A stretch of DNA of 64,000 nucleotides from Anaerolineales bacterium UBA2317 (GTDB lineage: Bacteria; Chloroflexota; Anaerolineae; Anaerolineales; Villigracilaceae). Under the pieces are notes generated by a model. The model was not told the DNA's origin. It saw only the letters and a list, made by a program, of their open reading frames with translations, and made no database searches. Location: the NCBI GenBank assembly GCA_002345215.1, contig DDVH01000004.1, positions 17,044-81,043 of the forward strand, in the 5' to 3' direction. Numbering within the stretch: position 1 is the first letter of the stretch; every line of letters starts with the position of its first letter. Of the stretch, positions 32,931 through 41,901 are shown in pieces. The position numbers were made by a program, and so were the translations under genes.

Positions 32931-33488
32931 TTATTGTAACTTCTGTTCGATGATGGATTTAATCTCATCCAACGAAACAAACGGACCAACTTTTACATAA
33001 TACAACACACCTTGTTGGTCAATAAAATAGGTTTCAGGCACGCCTGTAATGCGAAACATTTGTGAAAGTTCAGTGCGTAAATCAGGTCCGTTCGGGTATG
33101 TAATTTGAAATTTTTTCAAATAGGTGCGTGCTTCGGGTTCAGTATCTACATAATCCGCGCCGAGAAACATCACATCGCCGTTATAAAATTTCCAAGCCTC
33201 TTCTAACTCGGCGGCTTCTTGCTCGCATGGTTTACACCATGATGCCCAAAAATTTAACACAACAATTTTCCCAGAAAAATCCGAAAGGCTAACTTCACTT
33301 TGTCCTTCAAATTCATAACCACTAAATAACGTCAATGAAAAATCTGGTAATGTATCACCGGGTCTAATGCTTCCTTGTTGGCGTTTGCTCAACGTACTGG
33401 CTACCAATGCCAACAATCCTGCAATCAAAAGCCACACTACCATTTGAATCCATATCGGCACACTTTTTCTTTCAACGATTTCTGACAT
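32931..33488 (-). CDS. ccmG: CcmG/ResA-type thioredoxin-like protein
   Basis: 185 residues. One N-terminal membrane anchor (about 10-30), then a thioredoxin fold with VLNFWASWCKPCEQE (CxxC = CKPC), and a cis-proline turn in ITGVPETYFID. It reduces apocytochrome disulfides outside the membrane so that haem can be attached. It lies 6 bp behind ccmH in the operon. Confidence 0.92.
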   Translation of the reverse strand: MSEIVERKSVPIWIQMVVWLLIAGLLALVASTLSKRQQGSIRPGDTLPDFSLTLFSGYEFEGQSEVSLSDFSGKIVVLNFWASWCKPCEQEAAELEEAWKFYNGDVMFLGADYVDTEPEARTYLKKFQITYPNGPDLRTELSQMFRITGVPETYFIDQQGVLYYVKVGPFVSLDEIKSIIEQKLQ

Positions 33489-33494
33489 TAAACT

Positions 33495-34010
33495 TTAATT
33501 CCTCTTTTTCAATTCTTCTTCGAGTTGTGAAATATATTTATTAGCTGATGAACTATCACCCTTCGATGAACTCAGGACATCGCTTCTTTCTTGATTTGAA
33601 ACTGATTCAGCGACTTTGGGTTTTGTCCACGCCTGAAAATTTTTGAAGAGCAAAACGGCTCCTAACAAAATCACAGCAGGTGGAAGAATATACACCAACC
33701 AATTCAATCCAGTTCGCGGAGGCTCCGCTAACACTCTATCACCGTAATAATCCACAAAATATTGCTCAATCTCTTCTTTGGTTTTGCCTTCTGCTAATTG
33801 AGTGCGGATTACATCTCTCCATTGTTTACAGGCTTCTGTGGGGCATACATCTAACGGAGTATTTTCACAAACAGGACAATATAAACCTTTCGCAACTTCA
33901 TTAACCTCATCATCCGTTGGGACATCATCCTGCGCGTAGGCAAATTGAGTTGAAATTATTGTTAATAAAAATGCTAAGATAAAAATAAACTTTAATTTCT
34001 TATGCTTCAT
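33495..34010 (-). CDS. ccmH: CcmH-type cytochrome c maturation protein
   Basis: 171 residues. Signal peptide (1-25), the redox motif GLYCPVCENTPLDVC (near 40-55), a three-helix CcmH fold with WRDVIRTQLAEGKTKEEI and YGDRVLAEPP, a membrane helix (about 105-125) and a cytoplasmic tail. CcmH presents apocytochrome thiols for ligation. The extra cysteines DVC and EAC follow CPVC closely. The start at 34010 has GAGAAA upstream and a proper signal peptide; the longer frame from 34055 runs into a repeat. Confidence 0.92.
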   Translation of the reverse strand: MKHKKLKFIFILAFLLTIISTQFAYAQDDVPTDDEVNEVAKGLYCPVCENTPLDVCPTEACKQWRDVIRTQLAEGKTKEEIEQYFVDYYGDRVLAEPPRTGLNWLVYILPPAVILLGAVLLFKNFQAWTKPKVAESVSNQERSDVLSSSKGDSSSANKYISQLEEELKKRN

Positions 34011-34024
34011 TATATTTCTCAAAG

Positions 34025-34069
34025 TTTGTGGTCTCGATACGCCACCGATTTCCACTTTCTACTTTCCAC
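34025..34069. repeat. half REP element joined to a heptamer array
   Basis: TTTGTGGTCTCGATACG (34025-34041, identical to 30454-30470) followed by TTTCCAC, TTTCTAC, TTTCCAC (34049-34069). REP half and heptamers also adjoin at 30434-30526, in the opposite order. Confidence 0.75.
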
Positions 34070-34081
34070 TCACCAATGTTT

Positions 34082-36157
34082 TTAATCTGCCGCGCTGGTT
34101 TGCGTAACAGACTTGGCGACTCTAACTTTTTCCTTTTCAGTTTCTTTCTCGGGCCAAGCTGCGAAGATAATGCCAAACAAAAATAGCAGTGACCCAATCC
34201 ACAACCAGTTCACTAATGGATTGACATAAATTTTGAACGTAGCACCGGCATTCGATACTGGTTGCCAATCTACGAGCAGAATGTATAAATCATCTCTAAA
34301 CGTAGAGCGTTGACCGGGAATCGTCATAGTTTGTTCGGCATCGTAGAAATAATCAATGCGTGGATAAAGTTGCCCGAGATAAATTCCGTTTTCATAAATA
34401 TCAACAACTGCACGAGTGTAGTTTACATCATCACTTGGAACATCCCACGAAGCCAATTCACGATATTCAACCGTGTAATCACCTACATTTAATGATTCCC
34501 CTGCAGCAACAGTGCCTTGAGTCTCTTTTTGAAATAACTCAATACCGAGAATGCCAATTGCCATCAACGCCATGCTGATGTGGATAATGTATCCGCCATA
34601 TCTTCTTCTATTTCTCATCATCAACTTAGATAAGGCTGTGAAGAAATTTTCGTTTTGTGTTTTTTGGCGAGCAATGGTTCCACGCCAGAATTCATGCAAA
34701 GTAGCAAAAATTGCCAAGGCGACCAGAAAGAATCCAATGATGGCGTAAAGATTCTGTGTATATGTAAAAAACAGGATGACGGTCAAGATAAAAGAGGCGA
34801 GGGTTGATTTCCAAATTGCTTTACCAAGAGTCTGCAAAGTGGAATGTCCCCAAGCAGAAAATGGCGCAACCGCCATCAAAAACAATAAACCTGCAAATAA
34901 TGGACCTGCGGCACGTTCGTAATATGGCGGACCGACTGTCACTTTGAAACCTGTTACTAATTCTGAAATGAGCGGATAAATCACGCCCCAAAAACAAACT
35001 ACTAAAATGCTGATGAATAATAAATTATTTAATAAAAATAATGCTTCGCGTGAAAGCGCCGATTTCATTTCGGTTTCACTGCGTAAATCATTCCAACGGC
35101 GGATGAGTAAATAAACAGACGCAATCAATGTGAATGAAACGAAGCCCATAAAATATGGACCAATAGGACTGTTTGCAAATGAATGTACGGATGATAAAAC
35201 GCCTGAACGTGTTAAGAATGTTCCGAAGATAACGAGTGCATACGTTAAGATAATCAGAACCATGTTCCATTGTTTTAACATGCCACGTTTTTCTTGAATC
35301 ATGACTGAATGTAAAAAGGCGGTGCCTGTGAGCCATGGCATGAACGCCGCAATTTCAACAGGGTCCCAACCCCAATAACCGCCCCAACCCAAAACATCAT
35401 ACGCCCAACGTCCGCCAAGCACTAAACCAAATGATAAAAATAACCAAGCCCATAAAGACCATCGGCGTGTGATGCGTGTCCAACGGTCATCAGTTCGACC
35501 TGTAATTAATGCGGCGATTGCGAATGCAAAAGGAATCACATACGCAACAAATCCAAGATATAGCATGGGTGGATGAATAATCATGCCGGGGTGACGTAAC
35601 AATGGATTCAATCCGCGTCCGTTTTCAGGGGTGAAAATGATTGCTTCTATTGTGGGCTTGAACATACTTTCAACGACGTTCCCCGCTACTAACCAATATC
35701 TTGAAAATGGATTTTCGTAAAACACAATCATAAACAGGAAAAATGCTAACGTAATTGCTGAAACAACAATCACCCACGGCAGAAATTCAATATCTCTGTC
35801 CCATTTTCGCAATGTGACTAATGAAGTAAATGCCGCTAATAGCCAAGACCAAAATAGCATTGAGCCAGCTTGTCCGCCCCACCAGGCTGTGATTTTTAAG
35901 TACGTCGGCATACTCAAACTGGTGACTTCGTAAACAAAAGTCACTTCAAAATGATTATTGACCAACAAATAGATTAACGCCAAAGAGGAAATTGAAATTA
36001 AAGGAAAGGAGAGTAATTGCGCCCGCCTTGCACTTTCAATTAATGAAGCGGATTTTTTTCTTACTCCGAACACCGCCGCAACACCGCTATATATTGTGAC
36101 GATAAAACTTAGAACTAAAACACCATAACCAAATTCTGCAAGCATTGATTTATCCAA
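34082..36157 (-). CDS. ccmF: CcmF haem lyase
   Basis: 691 residues, about fifteen membrane helices. The haem-handling WWD domain reads LGWGGYWGWDPVEIAAFMPW (near 255-275), with conserved histidines in LRHPGMIIHPPMLYLGF (about 188) and LHSVMI. CcmF joins haem from holo-CcmE to the CxxCH cysteines, together with CcmH. It lies between ccmE and ccmH on the minus strand. The intervening 112 bp before ccmE are filled by a palindromic repeat. Confidence 0.95.
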   Translation of the reverse strand: MDKSMLAEFGYGVLVLSFIVTIYSGVAAVFGVRKKSASLIESARRAQLLSFPLISISSLALIYLLVNNHFEVTFVYEVTSLSMPTYLKITAWWGGQAGSMLFWSWLLAAFTSLVTLRKWDRDIEFLPWVIVVSAITLAFFLFMIVFYENPFSRYWLVAGNVVESMFKPTIEAIIFTPENGRGLNPLLRHPGMIIHPPMLYLGFVAYVIPFAFAIAALITGRTDDRWTRITRRWSLWAWLFLSFGLVLGGRWAYDVLGWGGYWGWDPVEIAAFMPWLTGTAFLHSVMIQEKRGMLKQWNMVLIILTYALVIFGTFLTRSGVLSSVHSFANSPIGPYFMGFVSFTLIASVYLLIRRWNDLRSETEMKSALSREALFLLNNLLFISILVVCFWGVIYPLISELVTGFKVTVGPPYYERAAGPLFAGLLFLMAVAPFSAWGHSTLQTLGKAIWKSTLASFILTVILFFTYTQNLYAIIGFFLVALAIFATLHEFWRGTIARQKTQNENFFTALSKLMMRNRRRYGGYIIHISMALMAIGILGIELFQKETQGTVAAGESLNVGDYTVEYRELASWDVPSDDVNYTRAVVDIYENGIYLGQLYPRIDYFYDAEQTMTIPGQRSTFRDDLYILLVDWQPVSNAGATFKIYVNPLVNWLWIGSLLFLFGIIFAAWPEKETEKEKVRVAKSVTQTSAAD

Positions 36158-36172
36158 TATTCTTTATTTTTT

Positions 36173-36258
36173 CGTCATTGCGAGGAGTGAATGAAATGAA
36201 CGACGAAGCAATCTTATGATTAAGTTGTGGATTGCTTCGGCTTCGCCTCGCAAAGACG
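36173..36258. repeat. CGTCATTGCGAGG-type palindromic repeat
   Basis: CGTCATTGCGAGG (36173-36185) pairs with CCTCGCAAAGACG (36246-36258), and GAAGCAATC with GATTGCTTC further in. This is a member of a REP family seen in many unrelated bacteria. It occupies the ccmE-ccmF gap. A degenerate relative (CATTGCGAG...GCAATCTC) lies near 45615-45655. Confidence 0.8.
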
Positions 36259-36269
36259 AACATTGCAGG

Positions 36270-36737
36270 TTAATTCTCAGGCATTGCCTCTTCATAACGA
36301 GTAGGACATTTCAACAACAACTCAGTTGCGTGAAAAACACCGTTTTCATCTAATGTACCCGCCATAATGGCTTGTGCTTCGGTGCGTAACAAATCTGGTT
36401 TCACACCGATATAAATAATTTTCACGCGATTACGAGTTGGGTCATTGACTGCATCAAATAAAACTTTTGCCAAACCACCTTGTTCTTCAATTTCTTGAAA
36501 ATCGGCAGGGGCATGCGCCACTTCAAAAGTCAAAGTTAAAGTAGCAGGGTCATATTGAATCGTATCGCCAATCACAGCGCCAGTAATGCGAATACTATCT
36601 CCCACAATGGCAGGTCCCTCTGCCAACATTTCATCTACAGTCATAAAGCGTTCTTGGCTTTGTGCCGTAGAAGTAAAAATCAAGAAAACAACTGCGGCTA
36701 AAATCATCCCAAAGCCGATAATAAATTTAGGTTTCAT
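36270..36737 (-). CDS. ccmE: CcmE haem chaperone, CxxxY variant
   Basis: 155 residues. One membrane anchor (about 5-25), then a beta-barrel OB fold with SIRITGAVIGDTIQYDP and VKIIYIGVKPDLLRTEAQAIMAGTLDENGVFHATELLLKC-type strands shown here only in part. The haem-binding motif reads CPTRY: cysteine in place of the histidine in HxxxY. CxxxY CcmE is known from archaea and some anaerobes and goes with a CcmH-light System I. It is the first gene of the ccm operon. Confidence 0.9.
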   Translation of the reverse strand: MKPKFIIGFGMILAAVVFLIFTSTAQSQERFMTVDEMLAEGPAIVGDSIRITGAVIGDTIQYDPATLTLTFEVAHAPADFQEIEEQGGLAKVLFDAVNDPTRNRVKIIYIGVKPDLLRTEAQAIMAGTLDENGVFHATELLLKCPTRYEEAMPEN

Positions 36738-36824
36738 TTACATCTCCGAAAAAATATTTCATCCCCTATTTTACACGGCGAGATTAATTAAGGGTGAGTG
36801 TTCAAGTTATGTTATATTACCAAC

Positions 36825-36971
36825 ATGATTGAACAAACAGGTCCACCACTTTCACTCACTGTTTCATTGCTTTGTTTTTGTGGCGTGCTTTTGCTCGTTA
36901 TTGGCGTTCCGATTATCGGAATCATTGTCCGCAAAGATGTGGGCAAAAGCGATACAGAAGATAAACTTTAA
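36825..36971 (+). CDS. small single-span membrane protein
   Basis: 48 residues: a short polar start, one strong hydrophobic segment (about 10-34, LTVSLLCFCGVLLLVIGVP), and a charged C-terminus KSDTEDKL. The composition looks like a real small membrane protein. It faces away from ccmE and overlaps the LysM gene tail-to-tail by 4 bp. I do not recognise it. No clear SD is present, so translation is uncertain. Confidence 0.5.
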   Translation: MIEQTGPPLSLTVSLLCFCGVLLLVIGVPIIGIIVRKDVGKSDTEDKL

Positions 36972-37876
36972 GGCTTGGCTTGGATGAAAAACTCCACCGC
37001 CTCAATATCTTGACCTAAACTTGCTACGCTAAATTGAAAATTGATATTCCCCCCTGGCTGGATTTCTCCGCCTTCCCAACGTCGAACGCCGACCACATTT
37101 CCATTTTTGTCATACGCCACAGCCGCAATCCATACTTGGGTTGCGGTTTGTGATTCTGCTGGCAGATAAATTTGTCCGCGCACTTGGGCATAATTGCCAG
37201 TAATTTCTGCAATGCTGTTTTGAATCACGGCGGGGAGATAATTACTTGAATTTCCCTGAATCGCACTCAACAGTTGCACTTGCGGATTTACTTTTACATT
37301 GATATTTGGAAAATAAATGTAAACGGGTAAAGATGAATTGGCAGGGATAATATCTAAAATGGTGAAAGCGGTTTCGCTTGTGATGACATTATTGGCTTCA
37401 TCTAATAAATTAAATTTTACAGAAACATTTTCAAGAATATTTTCTGTGTTATTTTGAATGACTGCAAAACAATGCGTCCCAGCAGATGAATCGGGGTAGC
37501 AGGCTGTTTGGGTGATAGGAACAGGCAAAGGCGTGGGCGTTGAAGCGGCGGCGAAAATAGCAGATGGGTCTGGGATGATGAGCGTCTCACCGATAGACAT
37601 CGTATTTGGGCTGACATCTGGATTCGCCGCTCTTAAATCTGAAATGGAGATATTGAATGCTTCTGCAATTTCACTGAAAGTGTCACCTTGTTGCACGATG
37701 TAAATATGTGGCGTATTGGTGGGCAGGGGCGTTGTTTCGACCACCAATACATTTGGTGTATTTGTAGATACAGGCGTGCTGGTGAGATATGCTTGCAGAG
37801 AGACATCGGTTGTTGGGTTGCTCGGTGAAGCACACGAAGCCAGAAGCAAAACACAAAATAACATTTTTTTTTGCAT
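36968..37876 (-). CDS. LysM-domain lipoprotein
   Basis: 302 residues. Lipobox LLLASC near residue 14, a Thr/Pro-rich linker (about 20-55), one LysM domain VQQGDTFSEIAEAFNISIS...IGETLIIP (about 60-105), then a FxLYD-like beta domain (about 120-302). It probably binds the cell wall from the membrane side. The frame opens at 37921, overlapping the SD of the plus-strand gene; ATG 37876 leaves a normal lipoprotein signal. It is divergent from the aldo/keto reductase. Confidence 0.82.
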   Translation of the reverse strand: MQKKMLFCVLLLASCASPSNPTTDVSLQAYLTSTPVSTNTPNVLVVETTPLPTNTPHIYIVQQGDTFSEIAEAFNISISDLRAANPDVSPNTMSIGETLIIPDPSAIFAAASTPTPLPVPITQTACYPDSSAGTHCFAVIQNNTENILENVSVKFNLLDEANNVITSETAFTILDIIPANSSLPVYIYFPNINVKVNPQVQLLSAIQGNSSNYLPAVIQNSIAEITGNYAQVRGQIYLPAESQTATQVWIAAVAYDKNGNVVGVRRWEGGEIQPGGNINFQFSVASLGQDIEAVEFFIQAKP

Positions 37877-37920
37877 GAGGGGATTATAATGGGATAAATT
37901 TATAAATATTCGGAGGAACA

Positions 37921-38904
37921 ATGCAATATCGTCATTTGGGTAAGACAGGCATTCGAGTGAGTGAATTGTCGTTTGGTTCGTGGGTCACATTTCACAATCA
38001 AGTGGATGTGAAACCTGCTGTGGATATGATGGCGGCGGCGTATGAACATGGCGTCAATTTTTTTGATAATGCCGAAGTGTATGCCAGCGGAAAATCGGAA
38101 GAGGTGATGGGGAAAGCCTTGAAAGAATTAAAGTGGCGACGTAGCAGTTATTTGGTTTCTACAAAAATCTATTGGGGCTTGCATGATAACGTCAATGAAA
38201 AAGATACATTGAATCGCAAACGTTTGATTGAAGGTATCAATGGTTCATTAGAACGTTTGCAATTAGATTATGTGGATTTGATTTATTGTCACCGACCTGA
38301 TAAAACAACTCCGATTGAAGAAACAGTTTGGGCAATGCACAATATTATTGAATGGGGCAAAGCTTTTTATTGGGGAACATCAGAATGGGCGGCTTCAGAA
38401 ATTGTCGAAGCGATTCAAATTGCTGAAAGACATCATTTACACAAACCTGTTGTGGAGCAACCACAATACAACATGTTTGAACGTGCACGCCTTGAAGGCG
38501 ATTACGTCCGTTTTTATAAAGAATATGGATATGGAACCACTACGTGGAGTCCTTTAGCCTCTGGTTTGCTTTCAGGAAAATATAAAGACGGTATTCCAAG
38601 TGATAGTCGCGCCGCATTGAAAAATTATGATTGGCTCAAAGACAGAATGACAGATAAATCTCGTTTGGCAAAAGTTGCCGCATTGGAACCCATTGCAAAA
38701 GATTTAAGTTGTACTATGTCTCAACTGGCATTGGCTTGGTGTTTGAAAAATCCATTTGTTAGCACAGTCATCACAGGTGCGAGTCGAGTTGAACAAGTGC
38801 ATGAAAACATGAAAGCCGCAGAAGTTGCTCCAAAACTGACGCAAGAAATTATGGATAAGATTGATGCGATTTTTGATGTCAAAAAAGATGAGGATGATGA
38901 TTAA
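37921..38904 (+). CDS. aldo/keto reductase (Kv-beta / YajO-like)
   Basis: 327 residues, TIM barrel. Catalytic tetrad Asp (FFDNAEVY), Tyr (EVYA), Lys (VSTKIYWG) and His (DLIYCHRPD) are in place, with an NADPH-binding [16 protein letters not shown] end. It resembles the potassium-channel beta-subunit branch. It reduces aldehydes or ketones with NADPH; substrate unknown. GGAGG lies just before the ATG. It ends at the 35-bp terminator shared with lpdA. Confidence 0.92.
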   Translation: MQYRHLGKTGIRVSELSFGSWVTFHNQVDVKPAVDMMAAAYEHGVNFFDNAEVYASGKSEEVMGKALKELKWRRSSYLVSTKIYWGLHDNVNEKDTLNRKRLIEGINGSLERLQLDYVDLIYCHRPDKTTPIEETVWAMHNIIEWGKAFYWGTSEWAASEIVEAIQIAERHHLHKPVVEQPQYNMFERARLEGDYVRFYKEYGYGTTTWSPLASGLLSGKYKDGIPSDSRAALKNYDWLKDRMTDKSRLAKVAALEPIAKDLSCTMSQLALAWCLKNPFVSTVITGASRVEQVHENMKAAEVAPKLTQEIMDKIDAIFDVKKDEDDD

Positions 38905-38910
38905 GTAAAT

Positions 38911-38945
38911 AAAACTCCGAGGTCTTCAAGACCTCGGAGTTTTTG
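38911..38945. terminator. strong bidirectional terminator, copy 2
   Basis: Identical over 35 bases to 13433-13467. It sits between the convergent aldo/keto reductase and thyX genes and can serve both. Confidence 0.9.
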
Positions 38946-38950
38946 TTTAA

Positions 38951-40354
38951 CTATATCTTCACAAAATGATTTTCTTCTACACTTTGCCAAGTCTCATCGT
39001 GTCGCTTCATGTATTTTGCAAGTAACGGGTGCACATTCAAAATATCTTCATAAATTTTTTGTGCCACACGTCGAATTGAAAAATGTGCATTCGCCGCACT
39101 TCTCAATTGACAAAATGCAAATGCTTCGCGCAAATTGAATTGTGCCAACACACGGCGATTAAATCCATTGGGGACAATATATTGCGCAACATCAGGATTA
39201 AATTGATATAACTTTTCATATATTTGATGTGCTGATTCCATCGCCGCTTCATATTCTGATCTGAAACCTGCTTCTGCTATTAGGCTTGGAGTCGTAAACC
39301 CAAGCCTTGTTGTCAATCGTTGTGGAGTCTGCGACATCATGCGGTGACGTTTAAACTCAGCATACGCGCCTTGATCCATAACTAGATCAAAGGTGTAGTT
39401 GCAATATTCAAGTTCTCGTAATGGAACATCAAACTTATCAAGTTTGCCTAATAATGTTTGAGCGAGTGATTCTTTTTCATTCGATGCTTTTACATAATTC
39501 AAAGCATCTTCAAAACTCATTTCACCAAATCTATACAAAGCCGCGGCTAAAACTTTATTTTCACCATCTTGGTCGTATTCAATTAAAGAACACCATTCCG
39601 AATCCTGATTTCCAACTCCCGACTCCCAATTGTCTAATTCTTTCATTGTCTCAACCATATAAGCATTGGCATCCGCATACTTAACCAACGTCGGTGTCTC
39701 TGCTTTAGAAACTTCTTTAACTCTTTCACCAATTTGCTTCACTTCTTCTAATGGATGTGAAAGCATTTTACGAATCGTATTTTCAATCACGCGCGCGTTG
39801 GCGGTCATACCGACGTTTGCATTTGCGGCGGCAGGGAGAATAAAACGGCATCTATCCACATATTGTGAGCGGATACGGCGGTCAAATGCTTCATCCGATT
39901 CGTTTTCTTTGCGCGTGACTCTGTTGACGATGAGATTCTTTACAGGTTCCAATGAGTCAGCATACGTCGAGAATAAGAGGCGCACGGTTTTTGTAAATTC
40001 ATCACGAAGCGGATGGTTATCTAATTCAGGCGGAATCGTGAAATCATCTTGTCCCCATTTTTGATAACGTGTTGATTTTTCTGTATAGGATGCCAAACGA
40101 TTTCCTTCAATCGCTTCGATGGCAACGCGCGAAACATTTTCAAATGCGATGTGCAAAACAGCGTGTTCGGCAACGGAGGCATGACCATAACCGACAACCC
40201 ATTTTTCATGAAACTGTGCAGATTTTTCGTCACTTAATTCAGCCGCAATTTCACGAAATGATTCGGGTGCACGTGATGTTTTTGCAAATGCAACCGCAAT
40301 TGTTTCAGGGCTGAGTGCGCGTGGTGATAATAAATAAATTTCTCTTTCGGGCAT
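38951..40354 (-). CDS. thyX: double-length ThyX (FAD-dependent thymidylate synthase)
   Basis: 467 residues, about twice the usual ThyX. The first half has GHASVAEHAVLHIAFENVSR (57-76) and NRLASYTEKSTRY (about 85-97), with the RHR of the canonical motif lost. The second half has EFKRHRMMSQTPQRLTTR (near 335), which keeps RHR. So one chain carries complementary halves of the site. It makes dTMP from dUMP using folate and FADH2. Residues 242-253 (NWESGVGNQDSEW) come from a heptamer array. Confidence 0.88.
   Translation of the reverse strand: MPEREIYLLSPRALSPETIAVAFAKTSRAPESFREIAAELSDEKSAQFHEKWVVGYGHASVAEHAVLHIAFENVSRVAIEAIEGNRLASYTEKSTRYQKWGQDDFTIPPELDNHPLRDEFTKTVRLLFSTYADSLEPVKNLIVNRVTRKENESDEAFDRRIRSQYVDRCRFILPAAANANVGMTANARVIENTIRKMLSHPLEEVKQIGERVKEVSKAETPTLVKYADANAYMVETMKELDNWESGVGNQDSEWCSLIEYDQDGENKVLAAALYRFGEMSFEDALNYVKASNEKESLAQTLLGKLDKFDVPLRELEYCNYTFDLVMDQGAYAEFKRHRMMSQTPQRLTTRLGFTTPSLIAEAGFRSEYEAAMESAHQIYEKLYQFNPDVAQYIVPNGFNRRVLAQFNLREAFAFCQLRSAANAHFSIRRVAQKIYEDILNVHPLLAKYMKRHDETWQSVEENHFVKI
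39598..39632 (-). repeat. heptamer array inside thyX (5 units)
   Basis: CCGAATC, CTGATTT, CCAACTC, CCGACTC, CCAATTG. The coding strand gives NWESGVGNQDSE in the region joining the two ThyX halves. Confidence 0.75.
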
Positions 40355-40370
40355 GTGATTCTCCTTTTAT

Positions 40371-40405
40371 AAAAAAGCCACCAGCGGATGTTTTGCTGAT
40401 GGCTT
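40371..40405 (-). terminator. terminator after the HIT gene
   Basis: AGCCACCAGC (40376-40385) pairs with GCTGATGGCT (40395-40404), with a T run on the minus strand. It lies between the HIT stop and the thyX start. Confidence 0.85.
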
Positions 40406-40413
40406 CGATGATT

Positions 40414-40755
40414 TTATCCAAATCCTTTCATTTGTCTACCACCGAGCAAATGTAAATGAATGTGAAAGACAGTTTGCCCGCCTTCTTGATTTGTATTCAT
40501 CATCAAACGATAGCCACTTTCGGCAATACCTTCTTTGGCAGCGAGTTCTTTGGCAACGAGTACAAGATGACCAATCAATTGTTCATCATCGGCAATCATA
40601 AAATTTGCAGAGTCAATATGTTTGTTTGGCACAATCAAAATATGAGTCGGAGCCGCAGGGTTTATATCACGAAATGCAGTTGTATGCTCATCTTTGTAAA
40701 CATTCGTGCTAGGAATTTCACCTGCAATGATTTTGCAAAAAATACAATCGGTCAT
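40414..40755 (-). CDS. HIT family (HINT-like) protein
   Basis: 113 residues. CIFCKIIAGEIPS start, DINPAAPTHILIVPNKH and the histidine triad HIHLHLLGGR at the end. It hydrolyses nucleoside phosphoramidates or related adenylates. Full family length, start clear. Single-gene transcript closed by a terminator. Confidence 0.95.
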   Translation of the reverse strand: MTDCIFCKIIAGEIPSTNVYKDEHTTAFRDINPAAPTHILIVPNKHIDSANFMIADDEQLIGHLVLVAKELAAKEGIAESGYRLMMNTNQEGGQTVFHIHLHLLGGRQMKGFG

Positions 40756-40793
40756 AGTTAACCTCCAAATATTTTTATGTCACTACAAATTAA

Positions 40794-41873
40794 TCAAGGA
40801 CTTGGTATTGGCGAATATTCAGGCTCGCAAACCGTTTCATAATATTCATATTCTGCTTCTTTATTGGCTTGTGCATAATCACTATATTCTTTTCCAATTA
40901 CTCTAGCAGTATCAATTGCCATCAATGCTTCTTGCGGAGAATATGTCGGCAACGTCATCAGTGGGTCGTTGATTGTTCCTTCAGGAATTAAGTTTGGTCT
41001 TTCCAAATCAACTGCATCAGCCAATGGAACCCAATTGTACATGATAGGTCCGCGCGCATTCATTGTAAAACCCATTTTGAAACGCAACTGACGCGCGGCT
41101 TCTACAGGTCTGAATCCAAAACCACCATTGGGCCAAATAATCGCCAGAGGATTTTTTCCATAAATATTTGCGAAGCCAGTCCATGAGCCTTGTAACTCAC
41201 GTGCAATCACATTCTTTGCAGATTCATCCGATAACTTTGCAGTTGCAAACACACCTTGTGCTTGATGGTCAACAAAACCTTCGCGTTCAAGTTCAATATT
41301 TTCACGTACTAATTCTTCAGTTGCATCAGGGTCACTGACCCAACCATTGATAACGGGCCACTTCCAGTTTTCCCAATACTCACCAAAGACAATATAAAAA
41401 TATTCTTCATCGTGATTCCCATCTTGGATGAGATATACAGACCGCTCTGGGATAAATGCATTCCTTTCAACAAACCCTTGCAGTTGTTCAGTGTTTATCG
41501 CTTCAAACCCCTGACCTTTCAACTGATTCATTAAATCTCGAACTTCAATTAACGGGACGCTGTTTGGAAGTTCAGCCGTGCCTCGATTTATATTTTGGAA
41601 TCGAATCACCAACACAACAGTGCCAGGCGTTGCATTCAATGGATTCCATTTATTCCGCAAATAACGGCAGGTTTCTTCTATATATGTACGCGGGCTATCT
41701 AACGGATTTAATAAAGAAGTTTGAAACGTCTCTGGTAAATAAGGTTGAGTTGCTTCGGGGTTAATCTCTTGGGTTGATGTTGCTTGTGAAGATTGACAAG
41801 AAATTAAAATGCTGATGATGACAAACAAGGTGATAATGCGAAGAAGAAGTTGTTGAATTGGTATATTTTTCAT
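40794..41873 (-). CDS. polysaccharide deacetylase-like lipoprotein, motif-poor paralogue
   Basis: 359 residues. Lipoprotein signal ending LISC, then a fold clearly shared with the upstream neighbour: APGTVVLVI-type strand, RSVYLIQDGN, WPVINGWVSD, GFVDHQAQGVFA, PLAIIWPNGGFGFR and GPIMYNWVP. The NodB-like metal site is degraded: the neighbour's HSVLH is QGVFA here. It may be a non-catalytic wall-binding relative. It lies 28 bp behind its paralogue, so the two are probably co-transcribed. Confidence 0.7.
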   Translation of the reverse strand: MKNIPIQQLLLRIITLFVIISILISCQSSQATSTQEINPEATQPYLPETFQTSLLNPLDSPRTYIEETCRYLRNKWNPLNATPGTVVLVIRFQNINRGTAELPNSVPLIEVRDLMNQLKGQGFEAINTEQLQGFVERNAFIPERSVYLIQDGNHDEEYFYIVFGEYWENWKWPVINGWVSDPDATEELVRENIELEREGFVDHQAQGVFATAKLSDESAKNVIARELQGSWTGFANIYGKNPLAIIWPNGGFGFRPVEAARQLRFKMGFTMNARGPIMYNWVPLADAVDLERPNLIPEGTINDPLMTLPTYSPQEALMAIDTARVIGKEYSDYAQANKEAEYEYYETVCEPEYSPIPSP

Positions 41874-41901
41874 TAGAACTTGTAGATTTAATTTATTTTA
41901 A

